Positions 1 to 10,133 of a stretch of DNA of 64,000 bases are shown here, piece by piece. The stretch is from Bradyrhizobium embrapense (GTDB lineage: Bacteria > Pseudomonadota > Alphaproteobacteria > Rhizobiales > Xanthobacteraceae), in the NCBI RefSeq assembly GCF_001189235.2, contig NZ_LFIP02000001.1, forward strand, positions 1,477,450-1,541,449, given 5' to 3'. How positions within the stretch are numbered: position 1 is the first letter of the stretch; every line of letters begins with the position of its first letter. The notes beneath the pieces were generated by a model, which worked only from the letters and a program-made list of their open reading frames with translations, did not search any database and was not told where the DNA came from. Both the position numbers and the translations under genes were made by a program.

Positions 1-1
1 C

Positions 2-619
2 AATGCCGGCATCCTGCGCGACATGATCTTCCACAAGATGAGCGTGGAAGCCTTCGAGGCCGTCATCAAGGTGCATCTGATGGGCTCGTTCTATGTCTCG
101 CACGCCGCCGCGCGCATCTACCGCGAGCAGGAGTCGGGCTCGTTCGTGCACTTCACCTCGACCTCCGGCCTGATCGGCAATTACGGCCAGGCCAACTACG
201 CCGCCGCCAAGCTTGGCATCGTCGGCCTGTCGAAGTCGATCGCGCTCGACATGGGCCGCTTCAATGTGCGCTCGAACTGCGTGTCGCCGTTCGCCTGGAC
301 CCGCATGATCGGCACCATTCCGACCGAGACCGATGCCGAGAAGGCGCGCGTCGAGAAGATCAAGCAGATGGGCCCGGAGAAGATCGCGCCGGTCTGCGCC
401 TATCTGCTCTCGGATGCCGCCAAGGACGTCACCGGGCAGATCTTCGGCGTGCGCATGAACGAGATCTTCCTGTTCGGCCAGCATCGTCCGGTGCGCTCGG
501 TGCATCGCGGCGAAGGCTGGACGCCGCAGACCATTGCCGAGCACGGCATGCCGGCGCTGAAGGGATCGTTCGCCAAGCTCGACCGCTCGGCCGATGTCTT
601 CACCTGGGATCCGATCTGA
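2..619 (+). CDS. SDR family dehydrogenase, hydroxyacyl-CoA dehydrogenase-like (5' end outside window)
   Basis: The gene enters the window in frame 2 and its N-terminal Rossmann half is missing. The visible part starts at the NAG motif that follows the cofactor-binding region. It has the SDR active site (TSTSG, then Tyr66 and Lys70 in NYAAAK, visible numbering) and a long C-terminal extension of about 60 residues after the normal SDR end. That extension resembles the SDR domain of multifunctional beta-oxidation enzymes, so oxidation of a 3-hydroxyacyl-CoA is likely; the exact substrate is inferred only. A strong hairpin terminator follows the stop. Confidence 0.8.
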   Translation, partial: NAGILRDMIFHKMSVEAFEAVIKVHLMGSFYVSHAAARIYREQESGSFVHFTSTSGLIGNYGQANYAAAKLGIVGLSKSIALDMGRFNVRSNCVSPFAWTRMIGTIPTETDAEKARVEKIKQMGPEKIAPVCAYLLSDAAKDVTGQIFGVRMNEIFLFGQHRPVRSVHRGEGWTPQTIAEHGMPALKGSFAKLDRSADVFTWDPI

Positions 620-634
620 CAGTTTTATGAAAAA

Positions 635-662
635 GTCGCCTCCGCGAAACCGCGGGGGCGAC
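635..662 (+). terminator. Rho-independent terminator after the SDR gene
   Basis: Arms GTCGCCTCCGCG (635-646) and CGCGGGGGCGAC (651-662) pair over 12 bp with a single G-U wobble around an AAAC loop. A T-rich tract (TCTTTGGTTGTTTTT) follows within about 20 bases. It separates the SDR gene from the SMP-30 gene. Confidence 0.75.
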
Positions 663-759
663 ACACTCTTTGGTTGTTTTTCATTGCGCGCCCGCTTTGT
701 GCCAGAATTGCGCGGGTATGATCGTCCTCCCCGATAACAAGAAACCTGGGAGGACTTTC

Positions 760-1887
760 GTGACAAATCCAAGCAACGCAGCTCCAAGCAACACAGCAAA
801 ACACGAGAACGACGGCGCAAAGGCGTTCGATCGTCGAGCCATCTTGCGCGGTGCAACCGCGCTTGTTGCAACTGCGATGGCTGCATCCGATGCCGCCGCG
901 CGCGATTACGGCCGCAACGCGGAGCCGCAGCGTTATCCCGATCCGGACATCGTCGTGATCGACGACAAGCGCTTCAAGGCCAAGGTCGGCAACACCGCGA
1001 TCAAGCGGCTGTACACCGGCTGCCTGTGGGCTGAAGGCCCGGCCTGGAACGCGCAGGGCCAGTATCTGGTGTGGAGCGACATCCCGGCCAACCGGCAGTT
1101 GCGCTATCTCGACGATGACGGCCACATCTCCGAGCAGTTCCACAAGCCGTCGAACGAGGCCAACGGCTCGACCTTCGATTTCGAGGGCCGCCAGATCACG
1201 GCCGAGCGCACGCGGCTGGTGCGGTACGAGCACGACGGAACCGTCACGTCGCTGGCCGAGCAGGCCAATGGCAAGCAGCTCAACGGACCGAACGACATGG
1301 TCGTCCATCCCAACGACAAGTCGATCTGGTTCACCGATCCCGGCTACGGCGCAGTCTCGATCTACGAGGGCCAGCGCGCCAACACCGGCTCGGTTCAGCC
1401 CTACCAGAAGGAAGCCGTCTACCGCATCGACGCTGCGACCGGCCAGATCACCAAGGTCGCCGACGAGCCATTCAAGCCGAACGGGATCGCCTTCAGCCAC
1501 GACTACAAGAAGGTCTATGTCTGCGACACCGGCACCACGCACTATCCGAACGCCAAGAACATCGTGTGGCAGTACGACCTCAACGGCGACAAGCTCTCGA
1601 ACCCTCGCACGCTGATCGACATGACGCTGGACGGCAAGTCGGGTTTCCCCGACGGCCTGCGCGTCGACATCGACGGCAACATCTGGGTCGGCGCCGGCTG
1701 GGTCGGACCGGGCTATGACGGCGTGCAGGTGTTCGCGCCCGACGGCGCGCGTATCGGCCAGATCCTGCTGCCGGAAACCTGCGCCAACCTCACCTTCGGC
1801 GGCAAGAAGCGCAACCGGCTGTTCATGACTGCGAGCCAGTCACTCTACGCGGTCTATGTGGAGACGAAGGGCGCGCACAACTGCTAA
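760..1887 (+). CDS. Tat-exported SMP-30/gluconolactonase-family protein
   Basis: A six-bladed beta-propeller protein of the SMP-30/gluconolactonase/LRE family, 375 residues from the chosen GTG. That start has GGGAGGA five bases upstream; an open frame runs further upstream but without a ribosome site. The N-terminus carries a twin-arginine signal (FDRRAILRGATALVATAMA), so the protein should be folded before export to the periplasm. Family landmarks include CLWAEGPAW (metal-binding Glu), LNGPNDMVVHP and KPNGIAFS with the conserved Asn/Asp ligands. The family hydrolyses lactones of sugar acids or related esters in a divalent-metal site; the substrate here is unknown. It converges on ppc. Confidence 0.85.
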   Translation: MTNPSNAAPSNTAKHENDGAKAFDRRAILRGATALVATAMAASDAAARDYGRNAEPQRYPDPDIVVIDDKRFKAKVGNTAIKRLYTGCLWAEGPAWNAQGQYLVWSDIPANRQLRYLDDDGHISEQFHKPSNEANGSTFDFEGRQITAERTRLVRYEHDGTVTSLAEQANGKQLNGPNDMVVHPNDKSIWFTDPGYGAVSIYEGQRANTGSVQPYQKEAVYRIDAATGQITKVADEPFKPNGIAFSHDYKKVYVCDTGTTHYPNAKNIVWQYDLNGDKLSNPRTLIDMTLDGKSGFPDGLRVDIDGNIWVGAGWVGPGYDGVQVFAPDGARIGQILLPETCANLTFGGKKRNRLFMTASQSLYAVYVETKGAHNC

Positions 1888-1893
1888 GCACTC

Positions 1894-1929
1894 GTCGTCC
1901 CGGCGCAGGTCGGCTTTCGCCGGGGCGAC
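1894..1929. terminator. Bidirectional hairpin between SMP-30 gene and ppc
   Basis: Arms GTCGTCCCGGCG (1894-1905) and CGCCGGGGCGAC (1918-1929) pair with one wobble around a 12-base loop, in the 44 bases between two converging genes. No clear T-run follows, so the terminator role is inferred from position. Confidence 0.5.
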
Positions 1930-1931
1930 AA

Positions 1932-4724
1932 TCAGCCGCTATTCCTTAACCCCGCCGAGATTCCGTTGATCGTGATCTGGATCCCGCGCAGCACCTGCTC
2001 GTCCGGGTTCTGCGCGCGATGCTCCTTCAGCAACTCCACCTGCACGTGGTTGAGCGGATCGAGATAGGGAAAGCGGTTGCGGATTCCGCGCTCCAGCAGC
2101 GGGTTGCCCTGCAGCAGGCGGTCGTGGCCCATGATGTCGAGCAGCGTCTCGATCGACAGATGCCACTCGCGGCGGATCTGACCGAAAATCTTCTCGCGTA
2201 ACGCGACGTCAGGCACCAGCTCGGCGTAGCGCGAGGCGATCGCGATCGAGCTCTTCGCCAGCACCATGTCCATGTTGGAGAGCAGCGTGCGGAAGAACGG
2301 CCATTCCCTGTAGAACTCCTGCAGGAACGGCATGCCCTGCTCGGGGTGCTCGGCAATCCAGGATTCGACCGCGCTGCCGAAGCCATACCAGCCCGGCAGC
2401 ATCAGCCGGCATTGCGCCCAGGAGAACACCCAGGGAATCGCGCGCAGGTCCTCGATCTCGCGGGTCTTCTTGCGCGAGGCCGGACGGCTGCCGATGTTCA
2501 AGGTCGCGATCTCGTTGATCACGGTCGAGCCCCAGAAATAGTCGGCGAAGCCTTCGGTTTCATAGACGAGACCGCGATAGGCCTTGAAGGCGAGCGCGGA
2601 AATTTCCTCCATCGCCTTGAGATATTCGGGGCGTGGCGCGCTCTGCCGCGGTTGCAGCAGGCTGGTTTCCAGCGTGGCGGCGGCGAGGATTTCGAGGTTG
2701 CTGCGGCCGACCTCGGCATTGGAATATTTCGACGAGATGATCTCGCCCTGCTCGGTGATGCGGATCTGGCCGTTCACCGCGCCGCCGGGCTGCGCGATGA
2801 TCGCGTCATAGCTCGGACCGCCGCCGCGGCCGACCGAGCCGCCGCGGCCATGGAACAGGCGCAGCCGCACGCCGTGCCGCTCGAACACCTCGACGAGGCC
2901 GATCTCGGCCTTGTAGAGTTCCCAGCCCGAGGTGACGAAGCCGCCGTCCTTGTTGCTGTCGGAATAGCCGAGCATCACCTCCTGCACGCTGCCGAGGCTG
3001 TCGACCAGCTTGCGATAGTCGTGCAGCACCAGCATGCGGTCCATGATGCCACTGGAGGCCTGCAGGTCCTCGATGGTCTCGAACAGCGGCACGATGTTGA
3101 TGGCGCTGCGGCCGGACGGATTGACCAGCCCAACTTCCTTCAGCAGCACCGCGACCTCGAGCATGTCGGACATCCCCTTGCACATCGAGATGATGCATTG
3201 AGGGATCACCTCGTGGCCGAACCTGGCGTGCGCCTCGGCCGCGGCCCGGAACACATCGAGCTCGCTCTGGGTCTCCTCGGAATATTTGACGAAGGGCGAA
3301 GCCAGTGGCCGCGCGTTGCGCAATTCGCCAAGCAGCAGGCTGACGCGCGCATCCTCGCCGAGCGCCAGATAGGACATGCCGGGATTTGCGGTATCGAGCA
3401 GCTCGGCGATTGTGCGCTCATGCACCGCCGAGTTCTGGCGGATGTCGAGCCGCGCCAAATGGAAGCCGAAGCAATCCACCGCCCGCCGCAACTGCCGCAG
3501 CCGGCCGCGCGCGATCACGCCGGAATTGTTCGCGATCAGCGAGCGATTGAGCACGTCGAGATCAGCCTGGAACTCGCTGACGCTCGCATAGGGCTCGGCC
3601 TTGCCGACCGGCGGACGCGTAGTCTCGACTTCGAGCCGCATCGCGGTCGCCGCGAGCCGCGCATAGATGCCGGATACCGCCAGACGATAAGGCTCGCCGC
3701 TGCGATGCGGCGAGGTGTCGGGCGAGCGCTCGGCAAGGATCCGCAATTCGTCCGAGACGTCGGCGAGATGCGCCGCCAGCGACAGCTCGGCGCCAAGCGC
3801 GTGCAGCTCCTCGAGGTAGAAGCTGAGCACCCGGCTCGACTGCAGCCGCAGCGTGCCGCGCATCACCTCCGCGGTAACGAACGGATTGCCGTCGCGGTCG
3901 CCACCGATCCAGCTTCCCATCCGGAGGAACGAGGCGAGTTCGCCAGCCTCGCCGCCCTCCTTGTTCAGGCGGTCCTCCAGCGCGCAGTGCACGCGCGGGA
4001 CTTCCTGCAGGAAGGTGTAATCGTAGAACGACAGGCCGTTGGCGACCTCGTCGAGCACGGTCAGCTTGGTCCGGCGCAGCAGGTTGGTCTGCCATAGCGT
4101 CACCACCGCGCGGCGCAGCTGCTCGTCGCTGGCTTCGCTCTCCTCAGGCGTCATCTGCAGCCGCTCGCGGCGGTCGAGCAGCTCCGCGATCTCCATCTCG
4201 CGGTCCATCGTGCTCTTGCGGCGGACCTCGGTCGGATGCGCGGTCAGAACCGGGCTGACCAGCGCACTTTTGAAGAAGCTGCGCAGGTCGGCCGGGCTGA
4301 TGCCGGCCTGGCGGGCATGCACCAGCGTCTGCTCCAGCGTGCTCGGCCGCGGCGCCCCGCTGGGGCCGCGGCTGCGCATCTGGCGGATGTTGTTCTGGTC
4401 CTCGGCAATGTTGGCGAGGTGGGAGAAATAGCTGAAGGCGCGGACGATCCGCAGCGTCTCGGCGATCGACATGCTGTCGAGGATGCCTTCCAGCTCCCGC
4501 CGCGCCAGCTTGTCCTCGTCGCGATGGAACCGGACCGAGGTCTGGCGGATGCGCTCGACCAGGTCGAACACGTCGGCCCCCTCCTGGTCGCGCACGGTGT
4601 CGCCCAGCACGCGCCCCAGCAGCCGGATATCGTTCCGGAGCCGTGCATCCTCCTCTTGCGCTGCCTTCTCTGCGGCACTCCTGGCACCGAGGTCGGTCTC
4701 GGAAAGCATGGTCTGGGGTGACAT
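1932..4724 (-). CDS. ppc: Phosphoenolpyruvate carboxylase
   Basis: Cytosolic PEP carboxylase, 930 residues, the full family length. It carboxylates PEP with bicarbonate to oxaloacetate and so refills the TCA cycle. Signatures are [13 protein letters not shown] with the catalytic His at 163, [25 protein letters not shown], the glycine-rich [14 protein letters not shown] loop and the C-terminal [13 protein letters not shown] tail, a variant of the usual RNTG end that binds allosteric effectors. A GGAG lies about ten bases before the ATG. It is probably transcribed alone: hairpins lie on both sides. Confidence 0.97.
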   Translation of the reverse strand: MSPQTMLSETDLGARSAAEKAAQEEDARLRNDIRLLGRVLGDTVRDQEGADVFDLVERIRQTSVRFHRDEDKLARRELEGILDSMSIAETLRIVRAFSYFSHLANIAEDQNNIRQMRSRGPSGAPRPSTLEQTLVHARQAGISPADLRSFFKSALVSPVLTAHPTEVRRKSTMDREMEIAELLDRRERLQMTPEESEASDEQLRRAVVTLWQTNLLRRTKLTVLDEVANGLSFYDYTFLQEVPRVHCALEDRLNKEGGEAGELASFLRMGSWIGGDRDGNPFVTAEVMRGTLRLQSSRVLSFYLEELHALGAELSLAAHLADVSDELRILAERSPDTSPHRSGEPYRLAVSGIYARLAATAMRLEVETTRPPVGKAEPYASVSEFQADLDVLNRSLIANNSGVIARGRLRQLRRAVDCFGFHLARLDIRQNSAVHERTIAELLDTANPGMSYLALGEDARVSLLLGELRNARPLASPFVKYSEETQSELDVFRAAAEAHARFGHEVIPQCIISMCKGMSDMLEVAVLLKEVGLVNPSGRSAINIVPLFETIEDLQASSGIMDRMLVLHDYRKLVDSLGSVQEVMLGYSDSNKDGGFVTSGWELYKAEIGLVEVFERHGVRLRLFHGRGGSVGRGGGPSYDAIIAQPGGAVNGQIRITEQGEIISSKYSNAEVGRSNLEILAAATLETSLLQPRQSAPRPEYLKAMEEISALAFKAYRGLVYETEGFADYFWGSTVINEIATLNIGSRPASRKKTREIEDLRAIPWVFSWAQCRLMLPGWYGFGSAVESWIAEHPEQGMPFLQEFYREWPFFRTLLSNMDMVLAKSSIAIASRYAELVPDVALREKIFGQIRREWHLSIETLLDIMGHDRLLQGNPLLERGIRNRFPYLDPLNHVQVELLKEHRAQNPDEQVLRGIQITINGISAGLRNSG

Positions 4725-4820
4725 GGCGGGCTACTCCAGAGGCTGCCGGGTTCCTCCGGAGTGTGCGCTTTTTTTGCCGCAGCGCAAGATGAACTTGGAA
4801 GCGGTGCACACTCGGCCGTC

Positions 4821-4859
4821 GTCCCGGCCTGGCGCGCGATTGCGTGCAGGGGCCGGGAC
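4821..4859 (-). terminator. Hairpin downstream of acyl-CoA synthetase
   Basis: Perfect 9-bp arms GTCCCGGCC (4821-4829) and GGCCGGGAC (4851-4859) with a 21-base loop, in the gap between the acyl-CoA synthetase stop and the ppc start. No obvious T-run, so it may equally be one of the dispersed palindromes. Confidence 0.35.
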
Positions 4860-4874
4860 GTCAGTGGGTGCGGC

Positions 4875-6422
4875 CTAAATCCTCCGTCCCGCCCGCTCCC
4901 AATATGGATCGCGCAGCCGACGCTTGAAGATTTTCCCGGAATCCTCGCGCGGCAGGTTGGACTGGATCTCGATGTGCTTGGGCACCTTGTAGTCGGCCAG
5001 TGCGGTCTTGAGCTGGGCGCGGACTGAGGCGATGTCGAGCGTGACGCCGGGCTGCGGTTCGACTACCGCCATCAGCGCCTCACCGAACTCGGCGTCGGGA
5101 ATGCCGAACACCGCACAATCGTGCACGCCGGGCACCGCATGCAGCACCGCCTCGATCTCGGCCGGATAGATGTTGACGCCGCCTGATATCACCATGTCGC
5201 GCTTGCGGTCGCAAATGAAGACGTAGCCGTCGGCGTCGATATAGCCGACGTCGCCCGAGGTGATGAATCCCTGCCGGTCGATCTCGGCGCGCTTCTCGGA
5301 CTTGTTGTGATAGGTGAAATCGGGATTGCCCGCGATCCGCGAATAGATCTCGCCGATCTGGCCCGGCGCCACCTCCTTGCCGTCGTCGCCGATGAAGCGA
5401 AGCTCGGCGCCGGGCGCGATCTTGCCGACCGTGCCGGGCTTCTTCAGCGCGTCCTCGGAATTGGCGAACGTCACCGCACCTGACTCGGTCGAGCCGTAGA
5501 ATTCGTAGATCACCGGCCCCCACCATTCGATCATGGCGCGCTTGACGTCGGGCGGACACGGCGCAGCGGCATGGATGATGTGGCGCAGCGACGACATGTC
5601 GTATTTCCGGCGAACCTCCTCCGGCAGCTTCATCAGGCGGATGAACATCGTCGGCACCATGAAGATGGTGTCGATCCTCTCCCGCTCGATCAGCGCCAGG
5701 AATTCCTCCGCGTCGAAGCGGGGCATCAGTACCAGCGCGCCGCCGAGCCTGCCCGAGCGCAGCCCGAAGGAATTCGGCGCCGAATGGTAGAGCGGCCCCG
5801 GCAGGATCGCGCGCGCCCCCGGCTTCAAGCCATAGATCATCTGGCGCATCGCTTCCGCATTGGCGGTCTGCTCCGGCGTCGGCGCGAAGCGGCGTACGCC
5901 CTTCGGATGGCCCGTGGTGCCTGAGGTGTAGATCATGTTCTGCGGCTGCGGCACCACAGGGCCGTCATAGCGCGGGAACTGCGCCAGCCAGGATTCGAAA
6001 TCGATCGCGAAGTCGGGCGCCGCGAGATGATCAGGATTGATCTTGTAGTGGCTAAGGATTTCCGGCGGCGTCGGCACGCTGAGCACGGTGACATCATCAG
6101 GGATCGCGCCGCGCAGCGCATGCAGCATGTCGGCATGGCCGATCAGCACGCGCGTGCCGGAATCCGTCAGCACGTAGTTGATCTCCTCCGGCTTGAAGTG
6201 CCAGTTGATCGGCACGCCGTAGGCGCCGAGCCGCATCGCCGCGTAGGCCGCCTCGATGAACGCGATGTCGTTGCGCATCAGCATGCAGACGCTGTCGCCC
6301 GGCTTGACGCCGAGCTGGTTCAGGCCGCTGGCGATACGCTCGGTGCGCTCGGCGACCGCTGCGTGATCGCGGCGGCGATCGCCAGAGATGATGCCGAGGA
6401 ACGGTTGGGTCGTTTCGCTCAT
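4875..6422 (-). CDS. Acyl-CoA synthetase (AMP-forming, ANL superfamily)
   Basis: Activates a carboxylic acid to its CoA thioester through an acyl-adenylate. About 515 residues from the chosen ATG; an alternative ATG at 6473 lies in frame, and neither has a strong ribosome site. Motifs in order: P-loop YTSGTTGHPKGV, YGSTESGAVTF (A5), GDVGYIDADGYVFICDRKRD (hinge, A7-A8), SGGVNIYPAEIE and the C-terminal catalytic lysine in REDSGKIFKRRL. Substrate cannot be read from sequence; the neighbouring enoyl-CoA hydratase, 110 bp upstream on the same strand, suggests a beta-oxidation acid. Confidence 0.9.
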   Translation of the reverse strand: MSETTQPFLGIISGDRRRDHAAVAERTERIASGLNQLGVKPGDSVCMLMRNDIAFIEAAYAAMRLGAYGVPINWHFKPEEINYVLTDSGTRVLIGHADMLHALRGAIPDDVTVLSVPTPPEILSHYKINPDHLAAPDFAIDFESWLAQFPRYDGPVVPQPQNMIYTSGTTGHPKGVRRFAPTPEQTANAEAMRQMIYGLKPGARAILPGPLYHSAPNSFGLRSGRLGGALVLMPRFDAEEFLALIERERIDTIFMVPTMFIRLMKLPEEVRRKYDMSSLRHIIHAAAPCPPDVKRAMIEWWGPVIYEFYGSTESGAVTFANSEDALKKPGTVGKIAPGAELRFIGDDGKEVAPGQIGEIYSRIAGNPDFTYHNKSEKRAEIDRQGFITSGDVGYIDADGYVFICDRKRDMVISGGVNIYPAEIEAVLHAVPGVHDCAVFGIPDAEFGEALMAVVEPQPGVTLDIASVRAQLKTALADYKVPKHIEIQSNLPREDSGKIFKRRLRDPYWERAGRRI

Positions 6423-6532
6423 TTTTTTCTTGTTCTTCGCTTGTCGGTTAGCAACGTTGATTGACTCCGTCATGACCGGAACATTCGCGCACGCGGTTCG
6501 CGCGCTTGCCCCGGCCATGACAGTGACGGCGG

Positions 6533-7345
6533 CTACCCCACGTCCGCAAACCTTGGCGCGCGCTTCTCCAGATTGGCGCGCACGGATTCGGTCTGGTTCG
6601 GGCTGCCGAGCAACTTCTGCTGCTCAACGGACTCCGCAAGCAGCGCAGGGCCCGGATCGACCGACAGATTGTTCAGCATGCGCTTGGCGGCACGGATCGC
6701 ATCCGGGCTCTTGCCGGCGATCTCGCGCGCGAGTTCGAGCGCCGCCGCGCGCGGATCGTCACAGACGCGAGTGGCGAGGCCATAGCTTTGGGCCTCCTGC
6801 GCCGAGAAGATGCGGCCGGTATAGGTCAGCTCGCGCAGGATATCGTCGCGCACCAGGCTTGCCAGGATCGGCGTACCGGCCATGTCAGGGACCAGGCCCC
6901 ATTTGATCTCCATGATCGACATCCGCGCGTCCGGCGACAGGAAGCGCATGTCGGCGCCGAGCGCGAGCTGGAAGCCGCCGCCGAACGCAACGCCATGGAC
7001 CGCGGCGATCACGGGCACCGGAAGCTGCCGCCAGCCCCAGACCGCCTGTTGCGGGAAATTGGCCTTGCCATGGGTGCGGATCGTGAGATCGCGCTTCTCG
7101 CCGCCCGGCACCCCGTTACCGCCGTCCTTCATCGCGGCGAAACGGCCCATGTCGAGGCCGGCGCAGAAAGCACGGCCCTCGCCGGAGAGCACAACCACCC
7201 GCACACCTTTTTCCTTGGAAAGACGGTCGGTTGCGGCCACCAGCGCCTCGAACATCGCGGCATCGAGCGCGTTCATCTTGTCCGCCCGCACCAGGCGGAC
7301 ATCGGCGATACCGTCCGAAATCGATATCGAAACGCGATCTTCCAT
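6533..7345 (-). CDS. Crotonase/enoyl-CoA hydratase family protein
   Basis: 270-residue crotonase-fold protein acting on CoA thioesters. The CoA/oxyanion-hole segments GRAFCAGLDMG and the HGVAFGGGFQLALGADMRF strand are clear. At the second catalytic position (usually Glu in PEINLG-type segments) the sequence reads WGLVPDMAGT with Asp, so a non-hydratase crotonase reaction is possible. The start is fixed by a GGAGGAG six bases before the ATG. It probably forms a two-gene unit with the following acyl-CoA synthetase and diverges from the DECR-like SDR across 100 bp. Confidence 0.88.
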   Translation of the reverse strand: MEDRVSISISDGIADVRLVRADKMNALDAAMFEALVAATDRLSKEKGVRVVVLSGEGRAFCAGLDMGRFAAMKDGGNGVPGGEKRDLTIRTHGKANFPQQAVWGWRQLPVPVIAAVHGVAFGGGFQLALGADMRFLSPDARMSIMEIKWGLVPDMAGTPILASLVRDDILRELTYTGRIFSAQEAQSYGLATRVCDDPRAAALELAREIAGKSPDAIRAAKRMLNNLSVDPGPALLAESVEQQKLLGSPNQTESVRANLEKRAPRFADVG

Positions 7346-7445
7346 TGAAATCTCCTCCGCTTTTCCTCGTTGGCGCTTTACACAAAGGCCGTTGTCCGCT
7401 TTTAGTCAATCGACCAATTAACTGACAACCCCCGTGGAGGAAACG

Positions 7446-8321
7446 ATGTTCACCAATCAGCTTCTCGCCGGGCGGCGCATTCTGGTCACCGGAGGCGGCA
7501 CCGGCCTCGGCAAGTCGATGGCCGCGCGGTTCCTGCAGCTCGGCGCCGAGGTCCATATCTGCGGCCGCCGCAAGAGCGTCTGCGACGAGACCGCCACCGA
7601 GCTGATGGCCGAGCATGGCGGACGCGTCGTCAGCCACGGTGTCGATATCCGCAACGCGATGGCGGTCGACGAGATGATCGAGTCGATCTGGACCACCAGC
7701 GGTCCCCTCACCGATCTCATCAACAACGCCGCCGGCAACTTCATCTCGCGCTCCGAAGAGCTGTCGCCACGCGGCTTCGACGCGGTCGCCAACATCGTGA
7801 TGCACGGCACCTTCTACGTGACGCATGCGGTGGGCCGGCGCTGGATCGCCGGCGGCCATCGCGGCAATGTGGTGTCGATCACCGTAACCTGGGTGCGCAA
7901 CGGCTCGCCCTACGTGGTGCCGTCGGCGATGAGCAAGTCGGCGATCCATGCCATGACGATGTCGCTCGCGATCGAATGGGGCCGCCACGGCATCCGCCTC
8001 AACACCATCGCGCCGGGCGAGATCCCGACCGAGGGCATGAGCAAGCGCATCAAGCCCGGCGACGAGGCTGGCGCCCGGACCAAGGCGATGAACCCGATGG
8101 GCCGCGTCGGCACCATGGAGGAGTTGCAGAACCTCGCGGTGTTCCTGATCTCCGGCGGCTGTGACTGGATCAACGGCGAAACCATCGCCATGGACGGCGC
8201 CCAAGCGCTGGCGATGGGCGGCAATTTCTACCAGCTGCGCGACTGGAGCGACGACGACTGGACCAAGGCGCGCGAGTCGATCAAGGCGCAGAACGAGAAA
8301 GATCGCGCGGCGCGGGGCTGA
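7446..8321 (+). CDS. 2,4-dienoyl-CoA reductase-like SDR
   Basis: 291-residue NADPH-binding SDR (VTGGGTGLGKS at 15-25). It has the NNAAGNF signature at 93-99 and lacks the usual active-site Tyr: the position four before Lys164 is Ser160. This combination is typical of peroxisomal DECR2- and FadH-type 2,4-dienoyl-CoA reductases rather than alcohol dehydrogenases. Such enzymes reduce 2,4-dienoyl-CoA made during oxidation of unsaturated fatty acids. The start is chosen at the ATG preceded by GTGGAGGAAACG; a GTG four codons earlier would overlap the ribosome site. It is divergent from an enoyl-CoA hydratase. Confidence 0.82.
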   Translation: MFTNQLLAGRRILVTGGGTGLGKSMAARFLQLGAEVHICGRRKSVCDETATELMAEHGGRVVSHGVDIRNAMAVDEMIESIWTTSGPLTDLINNAAGNFISRSEELSPRGFDAVANIVMHGTFYVTHAVGRRWIAGGHRGNVVSITVTWVRNGSPYVVPSAMSKSAIHAMTMSLAIEWGRHGIRLNTIAPGEIPTEGMSKRIKPGDEAGARTKAMNPMGRVGTMEELQNLAVFLISGGCDWINGETIAMDGAQALAMGGNFYQLRDWSDDDWTKARESIKAQNEKDRAARG

Positions 8322-8348
8322 GGAACGCGCGCCTGCCGCAATCACCGC

Positions 8349-8371
8349 CGTCGTCCTAAGCCAGGACGACG
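8349..8371 (+). terminator. Hairpin downstream of DECR-like SDR
   Basis: Perfect 9-bp arms CGTCGTCCT (8349-8357) and AGGACGACG (8363-8371) with a five-base loop, 28 bases after the stop. A T-run is weak (GATATTG), so termination is plausible but not certain. Confidence 0.45.
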
Positions 8372-8467
8372 ATATTGAAGTGATGTGCGCACTTCCCCCA
8401 TATTGTTTTTCCCGCGCGATGCCGCCACACTCCGCGCAACCAAAACAAGACATCACGGGGGGAAGCA

Positions 8468-10048
8468 ATGTCCGACACGCCGAAACTGAGCAACCTTGCC
8501 GACATGGTGCGCGACCGCGCCAAGGGCCGCGGCGCTGCGCTGGCCTATGAGTTCGAGGGCCGGCAGACCTCCTTCGCCGAATTCGACACCAACACCAACC
8601 GCGTCGCCAACGCGCTGATCGCGATGGGCATCAGGAAGGGCGAGCGCATCGCCTATCTCGGCAAGAACAGCGACTTCTATTTCGAATTGCTGATGGGCGC
8701 GATGAAGGCCGGCGTGGTGATGGCGCCAGTGAACTGGCGCCTCGCAGGCCCCGAGGTCGCCTTCATCGTCGACGACTGCAAGGCGCCCGTGCTGTTCGTG
8801 GGCCCCGAATTCATCACGCAGGCGCGCAACATCCGCGACAAGCTGCCCAGCGTTCGCACCATCATCACCACCGAGGGCGGCGTGCCGGAATGGCCGGACT
8901 ATCTCGCCTGGCGCGACGCGCAGAGCGGCGACGACCCGCGCGTTGCGATCGAGCCGAAGGACATCGCGATCCAGCTCTACACCTCGGGCACCACCGGCAA
9001 GCCGAAGGGCGCGATGCTCTCGCACGCCAATTTCCTCAACTTGGTGCAGAGCGGCAACGAAGCCGAGAAACCGGAATGGAACCGGTGGACCACCGACGAC
9101 GTCTCGCTGGTCGCGATGCCGATCTTCCACATCGGCGGCTCCGGCTGGGGCGTGATGGGGCTCTATCACGGCGCCCGCGGCGTCATCGCGCGCGAGTTCG
9201 ATCCGACCAAGGTGCTCGACTTCTTCGAGCAGTCCGGCATCACAAAACTGTTCATGGTGCCGGCGGCGATGCAGTTCGTGGTGCGGCAGCCGCGCGCGCG
9301 GCAGGTCGACTTCTCCCGCCTGAAGTACATGCTGTACGGCGCCTCCCCGATCCCGGCCGCGCTGCTGAAGGAGTGCATCGAGGTCTTCAAATGCGGCTTC
9401 GTGCAGATGTACGGCATGACCGAGACCACCGGCACCATCGTCGCGCTGCCGCCGGAGGATCACATCGAGGGCCTCGACCGCATGCGCTCCGCCGGCAAGG
9501 CATTGCCCGGCATCGAGCTTGCGATCCTCGATCCGGACGGCAAGCCGCTGCCACCAGGCGAGGTCGGCGAGATCGCCACCCGCTCCGGCTCCAACATGGC
9601 CGGCTACTGGAACCTGCCCGAAGCCACCGCACGCACCATCGATAGCGACGGCTGGCTGCGCACCGGCGATGCCGGCTACATGGACCGCGACGGCTACCTC
9701 TACATCCACGACCGCATCAAGGACATGATCATCTCCGGCGGCGAGAACATCTACCCGGCCGAAGTCGAGAGCGCGCTGTGCGATCACCCCGACGTGGCGG
9801 AAGCCGCAGTGATCGGCATCCCCGACGACAAATGGGGTGAGGCTGTCAAGGCCGTGGTGGTGATGAAGCCGGGCAAGAGCGCGACCGCGACCGACATCAT
9901 CAACTTCACCCGTGAGCGGATCGCCGGCTACAAGACGCCGAAATCGGTCGACTTCATTCCCGCACTGCCGCGCAATCCCTCGGGCAAGATTCTGCGGCGG
10001 ACCTTGCGTGAGCCGTATTGGGCGGGCAAGGACCGGCAGGTGAACTAA
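8468..10048 (+). CDS. Long-chain-type fatty-acid-CoA ligase
   Basis: 526-residue AMP-forming acyl-CoA ligase. Motifs: [14 protein letters not shown] (P-loop), [47 protein letters not shown] and [11 protein letters not shown] with the catalytic Lys. The start follows a GGGGGGAAGC ribosome site. It shares only family-level similarity with the ligase at 4.9-6.4 kb, so the two probably activate different acids. It converges with the GFA gene over a palindromic repeat. This is the best local candidate for feeding the kinase/ACAD module at 13-18 kb, by proximity only. Confidence 0.92.
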   Translation: MSDTPKLSNLADMVRDRAKGRGAALAYEFEGRQTSFAEFDTNTNRVANALIAMGIRKGERIAYLGKNSDFYFELLMGAMKAGVVMAPVNWRLAGPEVAFIVDDCKAPVLFVGPEFITQARNIRDKLPSVRTIITTEGGVPEWPDYLAWRDAQSGDDPRVAIEPKDIAIQLYTSGTTGKPKGAMLSHANFLNLVQSGNEAEKPEWNRWTTDDVSLVAMPIFHIGGSGWGVMGLYHGARGVIAREFDPTKVLDFFEQSGITKLFMVPAAMQFVVRQPRARQVDFSRLKYMLYGASPIPAALLKECIEVFKCGFVQMYGMTETTGTIVALPPEDHIEGLDRMRSAGKALPGIELAILDPDGKPLPPGEVGEIATRSGSNMAGYWNLPEATARTIDSDGWLRTGDAGYMDRDGYLYIHDRIKDMIISGGENIYPAEVESALCDHPDVAEAAVIGIPDDKWGEAVKAVVVMKPGKSATATDIINFTRERIAGYKTPKSVDFIPALPRNPSGKILRRTLREPYWAGKDRQVN

Positions 10049-10051
10049 TCC

Positions 10052-10133
10052 GTCATTGCGAGGAGCGAAGCGACGAAGCAATCCATCACTCCGCAAGCGG
10101 CAGCAAGGATTGCTTCGCTTCGCTCGCAATGAC
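10052..10133. repeat. Dispersed palindromic repeat, GTCATTGCGAG family, copy 1
   Basis: Begins GTCATTGCGAGGAGCGAAG and ends with the inverted CTTCGCTCGCAATGAC; inner AAGCAATCC and GGATTGCTT boxes also pair. It fills the 102-base gap between two converging genes and would fold into a long hairpin in either transcript. Four further copies occur in this window (12932, 21732, 45115, 62794). Confidence 0.9.

Noticed and set aside
2346..4097. Long open frame (583 codons) opposite ppc
   Set aside because: It lies entirely antisense to a gene with complete PEP carboxylase motifs; its composition (Arg/Ala/His/Asp-rich) is the usual shadow of high-GC coding DNA.
10052..10133. Possible CRISPR or tandem array from repeated GTCATTGCGAG boxes
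   Set aside because: Copies are single, kilobases apart and palindromic, with no regular spacers and no cas genes.
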